Source: an uncultured Sphingopyxis sp. (GTDB taxonomy: Bacteria > Pseudomonadota > Alphaproteobacteria > Sphingomonadales > Sphingomonadaceae). From it: a DNA stretch of 62,073 nucleotides. The stretch is taken from NCBI GenBank assembly GCA_937873425.1, contig CALMYE010000195.1, positions 1-62,073 of the forward strand. The letters are read 5' to 3'. Every line of letters starts with the position of its first letter. Within the stretch, counting starts at the first letter, position 1. Position numbers and translations under genes: made by a program. A model generated the notes under the pieces. The model had not been told where the DNA came from. It saw only the letters and a list, made by a program, of their open reading frames with translations, and did no database searches. This document shows positions 17,046 through 25,568 of the stretch, piece by piece.

Positions 17046-18314
17046 GTGGCGCTTGCAAAGCTCAATAAGCGGACGGTCGATGCGCTTGCTGTACCGGCGT
17101 CCGGACAGACATTTCTGTGGGACACGGAGATCAAGGGTTTCGGCATTCGTGTCGGCGCAACCGGGACGAAAACCTTCGTCATCCAATATATGAATGAGGA
17201 AGGCCGGGTTCGGCGAGTGAAGATCGGGCGCTTCGGAGTGATGACTGTCGAGCAGGCCCGTGAGGTCGCAAAAATTCAGTTGGGCAAGGTGGCATCTGGC
17301 GACGACCCGGCGGAAGAGTCGCGCCGGGTCCGGAAGGATCTCAATGTCGCCGAGATGTGCGAATGGTATCTCGTCGAAGCGCGGGCCGGCCGCATTCTTG
17401 GACGGAAGAACCGCCCGATCAAGGACACCTCGCTCAACATGGATGAGAGCCGCATCCGGACGCATATCATCCCGCTGATGGGCAAACGCCTCGTGCGGAA
17501 GCTAACGATCGCCGACGTCGAGGCAATGCAGAATGACATCGCCACCGGTCAGACCCGAAAGCCTCCTTCGGGCGGGCGCGGCGGCCGCCCGACGGGCGGT
17601 GCCGGCGTTGCCGGGAGGAGCCTCGGCACCCTCCAGGCCATTCTCGGCCATGCAAAGCATAAGGGACTGATTGCGGAACATCCCACGAAGGGCGCGAAGA
17701 AGCTCGCGACCAAGAAAAAGACCCGGCGTCTCAGCATCGCCGAGATCGAGCTGCTGGGTCGGGCGATCGGCCGGGCCGAACTGGGTTCCGAGAACCCCGT
17801 TGCGCTCGCCATTGTCAGGACGCTCCTTCTGACCGGCTATCGGCGGGAAGAGGCGCAGGCACTGCAGCGGCAGTGGGTCAACCCAATGGGCGGTTACGTC
17901 GCGTTCCCCGACACGAAGAGCGACGCGCAATATCGGGCGATCGGACCCGAGGCGATCAAGATCGTCGTCGCACAGCCAGAAATTGCCGGCTGCCCCTACG
18001 TCTTTCCCGCGTCGAATGGGGAGGGCCCGTTTACCGCCGTCAGCGACTGCCTGGCCCGGCTATGCCGCTCGGCCGGCATCGAGGGCGTAACGCCGCATAC
18101 CCTGCGCCACACCTTCGGGAGCATCGCGGGCGAACTCGGCTTCTCCGAGCTCACGATCCGCGCGATGCTAGGCCACGCGTCGCAAAGCGTGACGCAGGAC
18201 TATGTTCATATCGACGAAGCCGTGAAGCTTGCGGTCAGTCGCACTTCGGACGAGATCGCAAAACATCTCGAGACTGGCGTGCGGAAGGCGGCAGAGATGA
18301 AGTTCGCTCAATGA
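17046..18314 (+). CDS. int: tyrosine-type site-specific integrase
   Basis: Integrates and excises the element at tRNA-Gly. The 422-residue protein has an N-terminal arm-binding DUF4102-like domain (LWDTEIKGFGIRVGATGTKT), a core-binding domain, and a C-terminal catalytic domain with Arg266 (TGYRREEA), Lys291, H351-x2-R354 (HTLRH), His377 (LGHAS) and nucleophile Tyr386 (QDYVHID). I chose GTG 17046 because GGAGG at 17036-17040 is five bases upstream; ATG 17031 and 17034 have no ribosome site. It points away from the att site, as usual for a tRNA-targeting P4/CP4-57-type integrase. Confidence 0.95.
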   Translation: MALAKLNKRTVDALAVPASGQTFLWDTEIKGFGIRVGATGTKTFVIQYMNEEGRVRRVKIGRFGVMTVEQAREVAKIQLGKVASGDDPAEESRRVRKDLNVAEMCEWYLVEARAGRILGRKNRPIKDTSLNMDESRIRTHIIPLMGKRLVRKLTIADVEAMQNDIATGQTRKPPSGGRGGRPTGGAGVAGRSLGTLQAILGHAKHKGLIAEHPTKGAKKLATKKKTRRLSIAEIELLGRAIGRAELGSENPVALAIVRTLLLTGYRREEAQALQRQWVNPMGGYVAFPDTKSDAQYRAIGPEAIKIVVAQPEIAGCPYVFPASNGEGPFTAVSDCLARLCRSAGIEGVTPHTLRHTFGSIAGELGFSELTIRAMLGHASQSVTQDYVHIDEAVKLAVSRTSDEIAKHLETGVRKAAEMKFAQ

Positions 18315-18401
18315 CCCCTCCGGTCAGCGCATCCGGAGCGCGGATTGATCGGGTCGATCGAGCGCGCGGCTACTCCGGGAATGCGCTAGCCTTCAACAAT
18401 G

Positions 18402-19073
18402 TCATAGCTCATAGCGCCTCCCGGCAAGGTCGCCTCCTTGTTCCCCTTTCGAAACCAGCATCGACTTGCTCCGCAATGCAGCCGGCAGGCTCGTGCAATC
18501 GGCGGCCCGGACGGGCCCAAGAATCCGACAAACCTCGGCAAGATATTCGTCTGGAACCCGCATCCGGGCGCCTTGCAGGGCGGCATGAAGCATGACCGCG
18601 ATCTCTTCTTGATTCAGCACGCCGCGCGTCACCGGACTCAGTAGAAATTCTGCCGAGCTAACGATTGGCAAGGCCGGGAAGCGCCGACTAGCGAGGCCGA
18701 TCGCCTTGCGCTCGTCAATCATCGCGGTACCGCCGATCTGGAGGGCGTGCGCCAAAGTTGCGGCCTCACCATCGTCGAGCGTCTCGCTGATCGAACCGAC
18801 GACGAGCCCCATGAACAAGGCTTCTGCGTCCGTGTGCAGCTCGGCGACTTCGACCAGCCCCATCTCGATCAGCTCGGCCATCCTCTCGGCCGTGGCTCGC
18901 CCCTTGTCGCGGCCGCGCTCAAGTTCACCGAGCACGATGCGCGGCAGGATGGGCGGGCAGCCAAGCGCGCGAAGGATCGCGACGGCCTGCCCCCCTGCGA
19001 TGATGTTGATCCAGACGCTGGCATCCGCGACGAGCGGACGGCCGCCATCAAAGCAGGAATGAGGGGGACTCAT
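18402..19073 (-). CDS. PIN-domain protein, DUF3368-like putative ribonuclease toxin
   Basis: A 223-residue protein starting with LVADASVWINIIAGG, the PIN motif with the first acidic residue (D17). It continues with GELERG and LDDGEAATLAHAL, which supply the further acidic residues, and MIDERKAI. This order fits DUF3368/PIN nucleases, often toxin components. The C-terminal 70 residues extend beyond the domain. It is the last gene of a four-gene minus-strand operon and overlaps the upstream HTH/ImmA gene by 26 nt, so it is translationally coupled. A VapC-like RNase role is inferred. Confidence 0.8.
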   Translation of the reverse strand: MSPPHSCFDGGRPLVADASVWINIIAGGQAVAILRALGCPPILPRIVLGELERGRDKGRATAERMAELIEMGLVEVAELHTDAEALFMGLVVGSISETLDDGEAATLAHALQIGGTAMIDERKAIGLASRRFPALPIVSSAEFLLSPVTRGVLNQEEIAVMLHAALQGARMRVPDEYLAEVCRILGPVRAADCTSLPAALRSKSMLVSKGEQGGDLAGRRYEL

Positions 19074-20229
19074 CGGTCTCCGCTCCTTCCGCTTCGAACT
19101 CGTCGATCAGCGCGCGGGCATCCACGCGATCGATATGCAGCAGACGCGCGACCTGGCCTTCGCTGATCAGCTCGCGGCGCCATGCCTCGCTCGCCATGAG
19201 GCTCATGCGCATCGACACCTGGCGCCGTGCGTCCGCGCGCGCATCGTCGGCCGGAATCGCGTCGCCGAGCACTTCGCGCGCCTGGACGTCGGTGATGCCG
19301 CCCTGATGCGCGAACCAGTCCCAGGTCCCCGCCTTGGTTAGGCCAAGTTCCTCGAGCCGGCGCACCATCGCCTCGCGCGACACACCGAAATAATGCGCGA
19401 GCAGGATGATATGGCGGCGAGTGAGCTTCGCCGCGCCCGCGGTCAGCTCCTGGAACTTGGCCGCAACAGCCCTGGCCGGGGTCAGGAAGCAGCGCCCGAA
19501 CGCATTGGCATAACGCTCTTCGCGGCTGGATTCGGGGGAATTGGCATGGAGCGCGTCCGGCGACCTCCGGGTCGAAATGAAATGGCCAAGCTCATGCGCC
19601 CCGGTCTGGGTGCGCCGGTCGCGCGGATGGGCGGCGTTCAAAAGAATGCACGCGCCGATCGCATCGTCAAAGGCATAGAGACCCGAAATCTTCGGGTCGA
19701 TGCGGCGGATGAACACCCGGGCGCCCAGCTGCAGTTCGAGCAAGGAGACAATGTCGTGGATCGGCGCCAGGCCGAGCCCCAGCAGCTGCCGCAGCTCCCA
19801 CGCATCCTGTTCGGCTTGGAGCAGGACATTGCCCGGCAACAGTGGGCGCTCGGGGGGATCGAACCGCACGCGCTTGATGCCAAGGAGATTTTCCAGCTCG
19901 AGTTCGGCCTGGACAAGGCTGTTGAGCAGGTTGATCGCCGGATCGATCTCGTCGCCCTGCTCGCCGGCTTTGCGGAAGCGCGGCCGCAGATCGACCTTCG
20001 CGCTGTCCTGCCGGAGCAGCACGTTGAGCGAAGTTCCATAGAGCGCAGCCAGCTTCTGCAGTTCATCGACGCGCGCGCGGCGTTGCCCCTGCTCGATCGC
20101 GACAAGTGTGGTGCGGGCGACATTGAGCGCCGCCGCAGCCGCCGCCTGGGTCATCTTGGCATTCTCGCGCGCGTCGCGCAGCAGCTCGCCAATGCCTTCG
20201 GCGGTCAGGGATCCGGTGATCATTGCCAT
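19048..20229 (-). CDS. XRE-family HTH / ImmA-IrrE (M78) metalloprotease fusion
   Basis: A 393-residue protein with an N-terminal XRE helix-turn-helix (about 11-68, MTQAAAAAALNVARTTLVAIEQG) and a metallopeptidase domain with HELGH at 212-216 and the third-ligand region EERYANAFGRCFLTP (237-251). Such proteins sense and cleave repressors or act as antitoxin-like regulators. ATG 20229 is used because the HTH starts immediately after it; the frame is open to 20295. It overlaps the QueC-like gene by 10 nt and the PIN gene by 26 nt. It probably autoregulates the operon through the palindromes upstream (inference). Confidence 0.88.
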   Translation of the reverse strand: MAMITGSLTAEGIGELLRDARENAKMTQAAAAAALNVARTTLVAIEQGQRRARVDELQKLAALYGTSLNVLLRQDSAKVDLRPRFRKAGEQGDEIDPAINLLNSLVQAELELENLLGIKRVRFDPPERPLLPGNVLLQAEQDAWELRQLLGLGLAPIHDIVSLLELQLGARVFIRRIDPKISGLYAFDDAIGACILLNAAHPRDRRTQTGAHELGHFISTRRSPDALHANSPESSREERYANAFGRCFLTPARAVAAKFQELTAGAAKLTRRHIILLAHYFGVSREAMVRRLEELGLTKAGTWDWFAHQGGITDVQAREVLGDAIPADDARADARRQVSMRMSLMASEAWRRELISEGQVARLLHIDRVDARALIDEFEAEGAETDESPSFLL

Positions 20230-21608
20230 GGCGACACCATCGCGATCCGCGAGACGAACGATTCCTTGCCGAGGCTCGCGAGAAAGGCGAGCCATTCCGA
20301 CCGGTGCCGTTCGAGCAGATCGAACATTTCCCGCTCGGCGACCGCCGCTTCTATCCCGAGCCCGTCGGCGGTTTCATGCGCAACGCGCCGCACTGCGCGG
20401 CGATGCAAGTCCGAGCGCGCGAGGGCGGCGAGATGATCAAGGTGAAGAATCCCCGCGATCGCATAATCCTCGAATGCCTTGCTCATCCGGGCAAACCCTT
20501 TGACGGTGCCGCCGCGCATGTCGCTCGCACCGAGATTTTCCCAGATATATTCGTCGGACGCCTCGACGATCCCGGCGGTGTGCATGCTCATGCGGCGCAG
20601 CATGCAGGCCGCGCAGATGCCGCACTGGCGTCGGCGGCCGTCGAAACTGACACGCCGCGAATCCTGCCAGCACGAGCGCGTGTCGTGCCAGGTCGGAGCA
20701 GCCTCCAGCGCGTGAGCCGCGGCAAGAGTCTCGCCCTTCGTATACCAGATGCGCGGATACTCGTAGGTCGGGACGCTTTTTCCCATGGCGGCGAACAGCT
20801 TCTCGATCCGCTGAGTGAAGGCGGGATGCACGCGATAATCGGGATAGATCTGACCGCTCGACGCGATGATCGGACCGAGTGCGCCTTGTCCGCTCTCGGT
20901 GACGACAATCCGATCGACCTTCGCCAGCTGCGCGGCGATGCCAGTGATCATCGCGAACTTGAACCCGCGTGACCGCGCGGAGGATTCGACGCGCTGGCGC
21001 TTGCCCAGCTTCACATCGAACGGAACCGCAGTGAACCGCCGCTGCTTGCGCGGCGTCCCTTTGGTGTCGGCCCCCTTGGTGCCGAGACGGACCCGCACCA
21101 GCCCGCCTTTCTCCTTTGCCGCGACGAGGGCGGCCACGGCCCGTGAATCGAGACCATCGCTATAGGGCATGATGATCTTGTCGGGGATCGAGAGATCAAG
21201 CTTACGCGGACCGACCTCGACGACATCGTGCCGGCGCCGGACGAAGCTCAATGCCCAGCGGTCGCCGGTGAGAAAGGCAAGTGCTTCCCCCAGCGCTTGT
21301 CGCACCGATGGCTTGTTCCAGAGGCTGTCGTCATGAACGGCGACGCGCAGATCGAAGGCGCGCGCCCAGCCCCACGCCGGACGGCGCACGCTCAGATCGC
21401 AATATTCGACGGCGGCAGCGATGATCATCAGGTCGACCAGCTCGGGATGCCAATCCGCGAAGAAGAAGTCCTTCAGCCCCTCAATCGACAGCGTGATGCT
21501 CTTGCCGAGAATCGCGCCCTGCGCCCCGTCACGCAGCGGCTCGTCCTCCTCCACGGCGTCGATCCGAACGCCTTCCGCATCCGCCACATGATAAGCCTTC
21601 ACATTCAC
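20220..21608 (-). CDS. QueC-like PP-loop ATPase with four-cysteine zinc site
   Basis: A 462-residue protein, about twice the length of housekeeping QueC. A PP-loop ATP motif SDGLDS sits at 150-155 after IIMPY, and the QueC-like zinc cysteines are C313, C329, C332 and C335 (CGICAACMLRRM). The first 140 residues and the last 110 are extra. QueC makes preQ0 from carboxy-deazaguanine; QueC relatives also occur in anti-phage systems (QatC of the Qat system, Cap9 of type IV CBASS). With no queuosine genes nearby and an operon of XRE/ImmA and PIN genes, a defence or protein/nucleic-acid modification role is more likely. Confidence 0.82.
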   Translation of the reverse strand: MNVKAYHVADAEGVRIDAVEEDEPLRDGAQGAILGKSITLSIEGLKDFFFADWHPELVDLMIIAAAVEYCDLSVRRPAWGWARAFDLRVAVHDDSLWNKPSVRQALGEALAFLTGDRWALSFVRRRHDVVEVGPRKLDLSIPDKIIMPYSDGLDSRAVAALVAAKEKGGLVRVRLGTKGADTKGTPRKQRRFTAVPFDVKLGKRQRVESSARSRGFKFAMITGIAAQLAKVDRIVVTESGQGALGPIIASSGQIYPDYRVHPAFTQRIEKLFAAMGKSVPTYEYPRIWYTKGETLAAAHALEAAPTWHDTRSCWQDSRRVSFDGRRRQCGICAACMLRRMSMHTAGIVEASDEYIWENLGASDMRGGTVKGFARMSKAFEDYAIAGILHLDHLAALARSDLHRRAVRRVAHETADGLGIEAAVAEREMFDLLERHRSEWLAFLASLGKESFVSRIAMVSPWQ

Positions 21609-22174
21609 AGCGGCACTCCGTCGTCTAGGCCGGAATAGGTGGCAGCGGCCGGAGCCTGCGGGGCATCCGCGGTGCGAAGCACTTGCCGCGCCACCGCGGA
21701 AATATCGATCTCGCCATGCGCGCCTTCGAGACGCGACCGCACAGCGCGAGCGCGCTGGCCGGACGCCTCGCGGAACATATGCTCTTCGACCTGGCGAAAT
21801 CCTGCGAGCAGCCGGTCGGAGACGGTGCCCTCGGCCGCCTGTTGCAGGGCGTCAGCCGGAGCGCAACCGTCATTGAGGGCATCGACCGCGTTGCGAAGGA
21901 AGCTCGCCTCCATCGGCGAACTGGCCTGGGAGTGCATCGCGCGGAGATCGGCAACGGGGAGGTCGCGAAATAGGCCAGGTTCATCAGGGCCGATGATCAG
22001 GCTGGACACCCTGCTGAGGAAGCCTGGCGACAATTCGGCGCGGCAATCCCGCTCGGCAGCCGCATGCAGCGCGTCGGCAATCTCGCGGGTCGAGAAAGCC
22101 TCAACATAAGCGCATTTGGCCGCGAGCTTCCAACGTGGCGACATAGGCAGTGAACGATAGGGCCCATCACTCAT
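21605..22174 (-). CDS. hypothetical protein, first gene of the QueC-like/ImmA/PIN operon
   Basis: A 189-residue protein of unknown family. It is mostly alpha-helical by composition (RWKLAAKCAYVEAFSTREIADALH, ALQQAAEGTVSDRLLAGFRQ), with no signal peptide or membrane segment, and ends in the flexible tail AATYSGLDDGVPL. A ribosome site AGGAG precedes ATG 22174. It overlaps the QueC-like gene by 4 nt (ATGA), so the products are coupled. As the partner of a QueC-like enzyme it could be its substrate or an adaptor, in the position of the small partner in Qat-type systems; this is inference only. Confidence 0.7.
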   Translation of the reverse strand: MSDGPYRSLPMSPRWKLAAKCAYVEAFSTREIADALHAAAERDCRAELSPGFLSRVSSLIIGPDEPGLFRDLPVADLRAMHSQASSPMEASFLRNAVDALNDGCAPADALQQAAEGTVSDRLLAGFRQVEEHMFREASGQRARAVRSRLEGAHGEIDISAVARQVLRTADAPQAPAAATYSGLDDGVPL

Positions 22175-22195
22175 GGCAGATCTCCTGCCACGCTA

Positions 22196-22220
22196 ACTAA
22201 TTAGTAGTCTGACATTGTCA
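22196..22220. promoter_or_regulatory. operator-like palindromes upstream of the QueC-like operon
   Basis: ACTAATTAGT (22196-22205) is a perfect 10-bp palindrome, and TGACATTGTCA (22210-22220) is an inverted repeat. They lie 20-46 nt before the first gene of the operon in an AT-rich patch within GC-rich DNA, where a promoter and the binding site of the operon's own XRE regulator would be expected. Confidence 0.5.
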
Positions 22221-22376
22221 ATAATAATTTTGTCTAAAGCTGACATTTCTCGGATAGCGCCTTCCCCGAGCAGGCGCAGTCGGTCGCCCGCTGCCAACCC
22301 GCTGGTTGTCTCGGGGCCTCGGCTGACTTGTCGGTGCTCAGGCGGACTGCAGGTTCGGAAGCGACATTTCGAGTGC

Positions 22377-22559
22377 CTATTCGACGCTGACGAAAGTCCG
22401 CGAACCCGATGGCAAACTGATCACACCGGCTTCGCCGCCGTCGCGGGTAAGCGCAATGGCTGTGCGGATAACATCCTGCGTTGTGCAGGGTGTGTTGAAT
22501 TTCGAGGAGAGCGACAGGTTTGCATTTTCCAGATGCAGCTGGACCGGGTATTTGTGCAA
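22377..22559 (-). CDS. possible small protein of unknown function
   Basis: A 60-codon frame with a TTG start and no strong ribosome site. The sequence (HLENANLSLSSKFNTPCTTQ, ALTRDGGEAGVISLPSGSRT) has a balanced composition unlike shadow frames in this GC-rich DNA, which is the only support. It could be a remnant or a real small protein of the element. The start is uncertain. Confidence 0.3.
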   Translation of the reverse strand: MHKYPVQLHLENANLSLSSKFNTPCTTQDVIRTAIALTRDGGEAGVISLPSGSRTFVSVE

Positions 22560-22615
22560 CCCACAGCTGCCGATACAAACCGATTGAGCTGAGACTTCGA
22601 AATTTGCTGCGACTG

Positions 22616-22831
22616 CTAGCGCCGCGCCCTTGCAAATCCGCGATCGGTCGCGATGAATCGTTCGAGCATCGGCGGGATAAGCCGTTCGACAGGAAGCGGC
22701 TCGGACAGGCCATTTTCCTTCGCATGCGCCGCGGCATAGTCGGCGAGATCGCGCGCGAGCTTGCCCGTGAGTTCGACAGTAGCCTTGACCGGCTTCTCCT
22801 CGACGATCGGCCCAAGGCGCAGCCGGCTCAT
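22616..22831 (-). CDS. DUF2274 domain-containing protein
   Basis: A 71-residue protein starting MSRLRLGPIVEEKPVKATVE and ending IATDRGFARARR, which I recognise as the DUF2274 family found after trbI in alphaproteobacterial conjugative elements. It has a ribbon-helix-helix-like length and composition but no assigned role. Its ATG overlaps the trbI stop (ATGA, 22828-22831), so it is the last coupled gene of the trb operon. No terminator is evident after it. Confidence 0.88.
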   Translation of the reverse strand: MSRLRLGPIVEEKPVKATVELTGKLARDLADYAAAHAKENGLSEPLPVERLIPPMLERFIATDRGFARARR

Positions 22832-24051
22832 CGCCAATCCGCCTGCGGCTCGAGAATGAGGTCGCGGGTGACGATCACACGGAGCGCGAAACCCGGCCGG
22901 ATGGTGAGCGTCGGACGCACCGCCAGTTCGCGCTCGACGATGCGGCGCCCGGCCTGGCTCGTGCTGTCCTGCATCCCGTAGCGCAGAGCCCGGGCGAGTT
23001 CGTCGTCGCCGCCGACGCTGAGCTCGCTCCCGACCCCGAGCAGGGTCGAGACGAGCGCGGCGCGGACCATCCGGCCCCAATGATTGTTCACCCGATCCTC
23101 CAGCCCCGACATGCCTGCGGCGTCGGCGCCGGGCTGCCGTTCGAGGCGGATCGATCGTCCGCCGGGCAAGATGAGGCGATCCCATGCGAGGAGCACCCGG
23201 CTCTGTCCCGCCGCGATCTCGCTGTCATATTCGCCGATCAACCGCGACCCTTGCGGGATGAGCAGGATACGCCCGGTCGGACTATCATAGATATTCTGCG
23301 TCACCTGCGCGCTGATCTGGCCCGGCAGGTCGGAGCGTATGCCCGTGATGAGCGCTGCCGGAATGACAGTCCCGGCCTGGACGACCAGCGCGGAACTCGG
23401 GGCGATCAGGCGCTCGCCACTTTCGAGGGGCCTTTTCGTCCCCGACGTCAGAAACTGACGCCGCCCCTCATTGGCCGTGCGAGGCTCCGCCGCCTGTTCG
23501 GGCGCGGCCGCCTCAGCAGACACAATATCTGTTGCTGCGGAACTTGAGGTTCCGCCCCCCAGAAAGAGCCGGCTCGTCTGGGCGCTCTCGCGCTCCTGCA
23601 GTGCCCGCTGCCGCGCCTGTTCGGCGGCCGCCACGCGCGGATCGGGAGGATTGCGCCCTTCCGCGCCGATCGGCGGGACGGGGATGGCTTCGCCGCTCCC
23701 CTGCGCCGCAACGATCGGCCGGCCAAGGTCGCCGGGGAGCGGCGGACCGAGCTTCGGCACGGCGCCATAATCGGCGGGTGCTCCGGTGACCGCGTCGGGC
23801 CGCGCATTGTTGCTCGGTTCATAGAGTTCCTGCCGCTCGGCCGGGGCCGGGGTGCGCAGTGCCCACATGAGCGATGCCGCGATCGCGATGCCGCCGGCCC
23901 CGCCGATAACCGCCAGCGTTTTCCGCGACAGACGCATGACCTGCGGCGTCTCACCCGCGAGGCGGAACGCATCGGGGCTCGCAGGGGCGATCGGGGCAAC
24001 CTCGGCCTCGGCGGGCACAGCTTCTGTGCCCGGCTGTTCGGGCGCCGTCAC
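22828..24051 (-). CDS. trbI: TrbI/VirB10 family conjugal transfer protein
   Basis: Inner-to-outer membrane scaffold of the type IV secretion channel. The 407-residue protein has a short cytoplasmic part, a membrane helix at about residues 44-65 (TLAVIGGAGGIAIAASLMWAL), a Pro-rich linker with a central helix (PRVAAAEQARQRALQERE), and the conserved C-terminal VirB10 beta-barrel domain with QNIYDSPTGRILLIPQGSRL and the antenna region. The GTG at 24051 overlaps the trbG stop (GTGA), so I chose it; the frame stays open far upstream through trbG as a shadow. Confidence 0.93.
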   Translation of the reverse strand: MTAPEQPGTEAVPAEAEVAPIAPASPDAFRLAGETPQVMRLSRKTLAVIGGAGGIAIAASLMWALRTPAPAERQELYEPSNNARPDAVTGAPADYGAVPKLGPPLPGDLGRPIVAAQGSGEAIPVPPIGAEGRNPPDPRVAAAEQARQRALQERESAQTSRLFLGGGTSSSAATDIVSAEAAAPEQAAEPRTANEGRRQFLTSGTKRPLESGERLIAPSSALVVQAGTVIPAALITGIRSDLPGQISAQVTQNIYDSPTGRILLIPQGSRLIGEYDSEIAAGQSRVLLAWDRLILPGGRSIRLERQPGADAAGMSGLEDRVNNHWGRMVRAALVSTLLGVGSELSVGGDDELARALRYGMQDSTSQAGRRIVERELAVRPTLTIRPGFALRVIVTRDLILEPQADWR

Positions 24052-24884
24052 GACCGGCCTCGCGGGTGCGGCGTTTCGCGTTCGATCCGCACGGCCTTGG
24101 CGCCGCGCCCGCTCCCGAGCCGGAGTTCGGCGCGATCGAAGAGCCGGTCGACGATCATGTAACGCCCGTCGACGCGGTAGTTGAGCAGCTCGGCCGCGCC
24201 TTTCTCGCCGACCGCGAACAGCGGGGGCATGTCCGCCGTCGCGATCGCAGCACCGAACTCGACGAAGAGCTGGCGCCCATCGTCGAAAACGCGCACCGGC
24301 CGCCAGGGGGCCTTCGCGCCGGAGATGCGATACGCAAAACTCAACGCCGCGAAATCGATCCCGCCTGCAACCGGAGCGAGCCGCGCCTGTTCGGTCTCGG
24401 CGGCGCGAAGCGCGATCAGCTCGTCCTGCGGATAGGACCAGGAGACCGCCGCCATATAGGTGGCGGGGGTCGCGCGCAGCTCGATGTGATAGGTCCGACG
24501 GCTGGTGTTGATGACCAGATTCGTCATGATGTCGGGTCGCGTGGGCTTCACCAAAATATGAACGCGGCGCGACGCGCCCGTCCCGCTCACCGTATCGCCG
24601 ATGACCCAGCGCACGGTGTCGCCGGCCGCGACAGGCCCCGGACCGACAAGCTCCTCGCCTTCCTGCAATGCGATGTCGGTGACCTGTCCGGGGGCAGTGT
24701 AGACCTGGAACAGCGCGCCATCGGCCCAGGCATATTTCTGGATAGCGTTGAGGAAGGTCGCGCGCTCGGGCTGGACGCGCGCCGCGTCGTTCGCGCGGCC
24801 GACCTGCGTGCGCGGATCGGCGGGTGCCGCCTGCGCCGGCAGCGCGAGCGCGGCGGCGCCGATAAGAAGGGTAAGGCGGATCAT
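24048..24884 (-). CDS. trbG: TrbG/VirB9 family P-type conjugative transfer protein
   Basis: Periplasmic/outer-membrane component of the core complex. The protein of about 278 residues starts with signal peptide MIRLTLLIGAAALALPAQAA and contains the VirB9 landmarks VYTAPGQVTDIALQEGEEL (N-terminal domain), YHIELRATPATYMAAVSW and a C-terminal domain with NYRVDGRYMIVDRLFDRAEL. The ATG at 24884 overlaps the trbF stop (ATGA). An in-frame start at 24905 would add MVEGAQP before the signal and is less likely. Confidence 0.94.
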   Translation of the reverse strand: MIRLTLLIGAAALALPAQAAPADPRTQVGRANDAARVQPERATFLNAIQKYAWADGALFQVYTAPGQVTDIALQEGEELVGPGPVAAGDTVRWVIGDTVSGTGASRRVHILVKPTRPDIMTNLVINTSRRTYHIELRATPATYMAAVSWSYPQDELIALRAAETEQARLAPVAGGIDFAALSFAYRISGAKAPWRPVRVFDDGRQLFVEFGAAIATADMPPLFAVGEKGAAELLNYRVDGRYMIVDRLFDRAELRLGSGRGAKAVRIERETPHPRGRS

Positions 24885-25564
24885 TGGCTGAGCTCCTTCG
24901 ACCAAGAAATAGCGGTGACAAAAACGCCGAGCGGGTTCCGGCGCAGGGCGTCGGGGGTGCGGGGCGGCTGGATCGACGTGGTCAGGATCGCCGACCAGCG
25001 CGACGTCTCGACGAGGCTGCCATCCTGATAGCGGCGCTCGGTCCAGGCGATGCGGAAGCTGTCGCGCGATGCGCGGATCACGCTCGACACGTCGATGGCG
25101 ACCTGAATCTTGCCGACCTCGGCAAAGGGATCATTCGCGCGGGCGTGATCGCTCAGCGCCTGCGCGCCCTTGGGCGTGGTGAAGTCATAGGCGCTGAGCC
25201 AGTCCTTGCGAAGCACCACCGGATCGGCCGGGATCGAGCGGACATGCTCGATGAAGCGCGCGAGGTGGAACGCGATTTGCGGGTCGGTCGGCGAAAAGTC
25301 GGCATCGGCCGGCGCCACCGACCTGGCCTCGCCGAGCTTGTCGACCTCGACGACCCAAGGGGTGATCGTGCCGCGGAGCGACTGCCAGACGAGCGCCGAG
25401 GCGAGTCCGCCCGAAAGCGCAAGGCAGCCGAAGAAGGCGAGACGCCAGCTTTTCGCCTGGGTGCGGGCCGAGCCGATGCGGTCGTCCCAGACCTGCGCGG
25501 CGCGCTGGTAGGGCGTAACCGGGACCGGCGACTTGCCATAATGTTGGGACGGGCGTCGAAACAT
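24881..25564 (-). CDS. trbF: TrbF/VirB8-like conjugal transfer protein
   Basis: Assembly factor of the mating channel. The 227-residue protein has a cytoplasmic N-terminus (MFRRPSQHYGKSPVPVTPYQ), one membrane helix at about 38-58 (LAFFGCLALSGGLASALVW), and a periplasmic NTF2-like domain with PWVVEVDKLGEARSVAPAD and TERRYQDGSLVETSRWSA. The start at 25564 matches the family N-terminus; the frame continues to 25609. It lies 4 nt after trbL and overlaps trbG. Confidence 0.94.
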   Translation of the reverse strand: MFRRPSQHYGKSPVPVTPYQRAAQVWDDRIGSARTQAKSWRLAFFGCLALSGGLASALVWQSLRGTITPWVVEVDKLGEARSVAPADADFSPTDPQIAFHLARFIEHVRSIPADPVVLRKDWLSAYDFTTPKGAQALSDHARANDPFAEVGKIQVAIDVSSVIRASRDSFRIAWTERRYQDGSLVETSRWSAILTTSIQPPRTPDALRRNPLGVFVTAISWSKELSQ

Positions 25565-25568
25565 GGGT

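Larger units (their letters stand above)
22175..22615. other. 441-nt gap between the accessory operon and the trb operon
   Basis: The left part (22175-22260) is AT-rich and holds the operator-like palindromes. The rest is normal GC with no RNA gene I recognise. One 60-codon minus-strand frame (22377-22559) has plausible coding character and is listed separately; other frames look like noise. Confidence 0.6.

Noticed and set aside
18402-22174. Complete Qat or type IV CBASS system
   Set aside because: Only the QueC-like component is present; no QatA-type ATPase, TatD nuclease, CD-NTase or TGT-like protein was found nearby.
22828-24921. 697-codon frame suggesting a giant TrbI
   Set aside because: The upstream part is a shadow of trbG; a GTG overlapping the trbG stop gives a normal-length TrbI.
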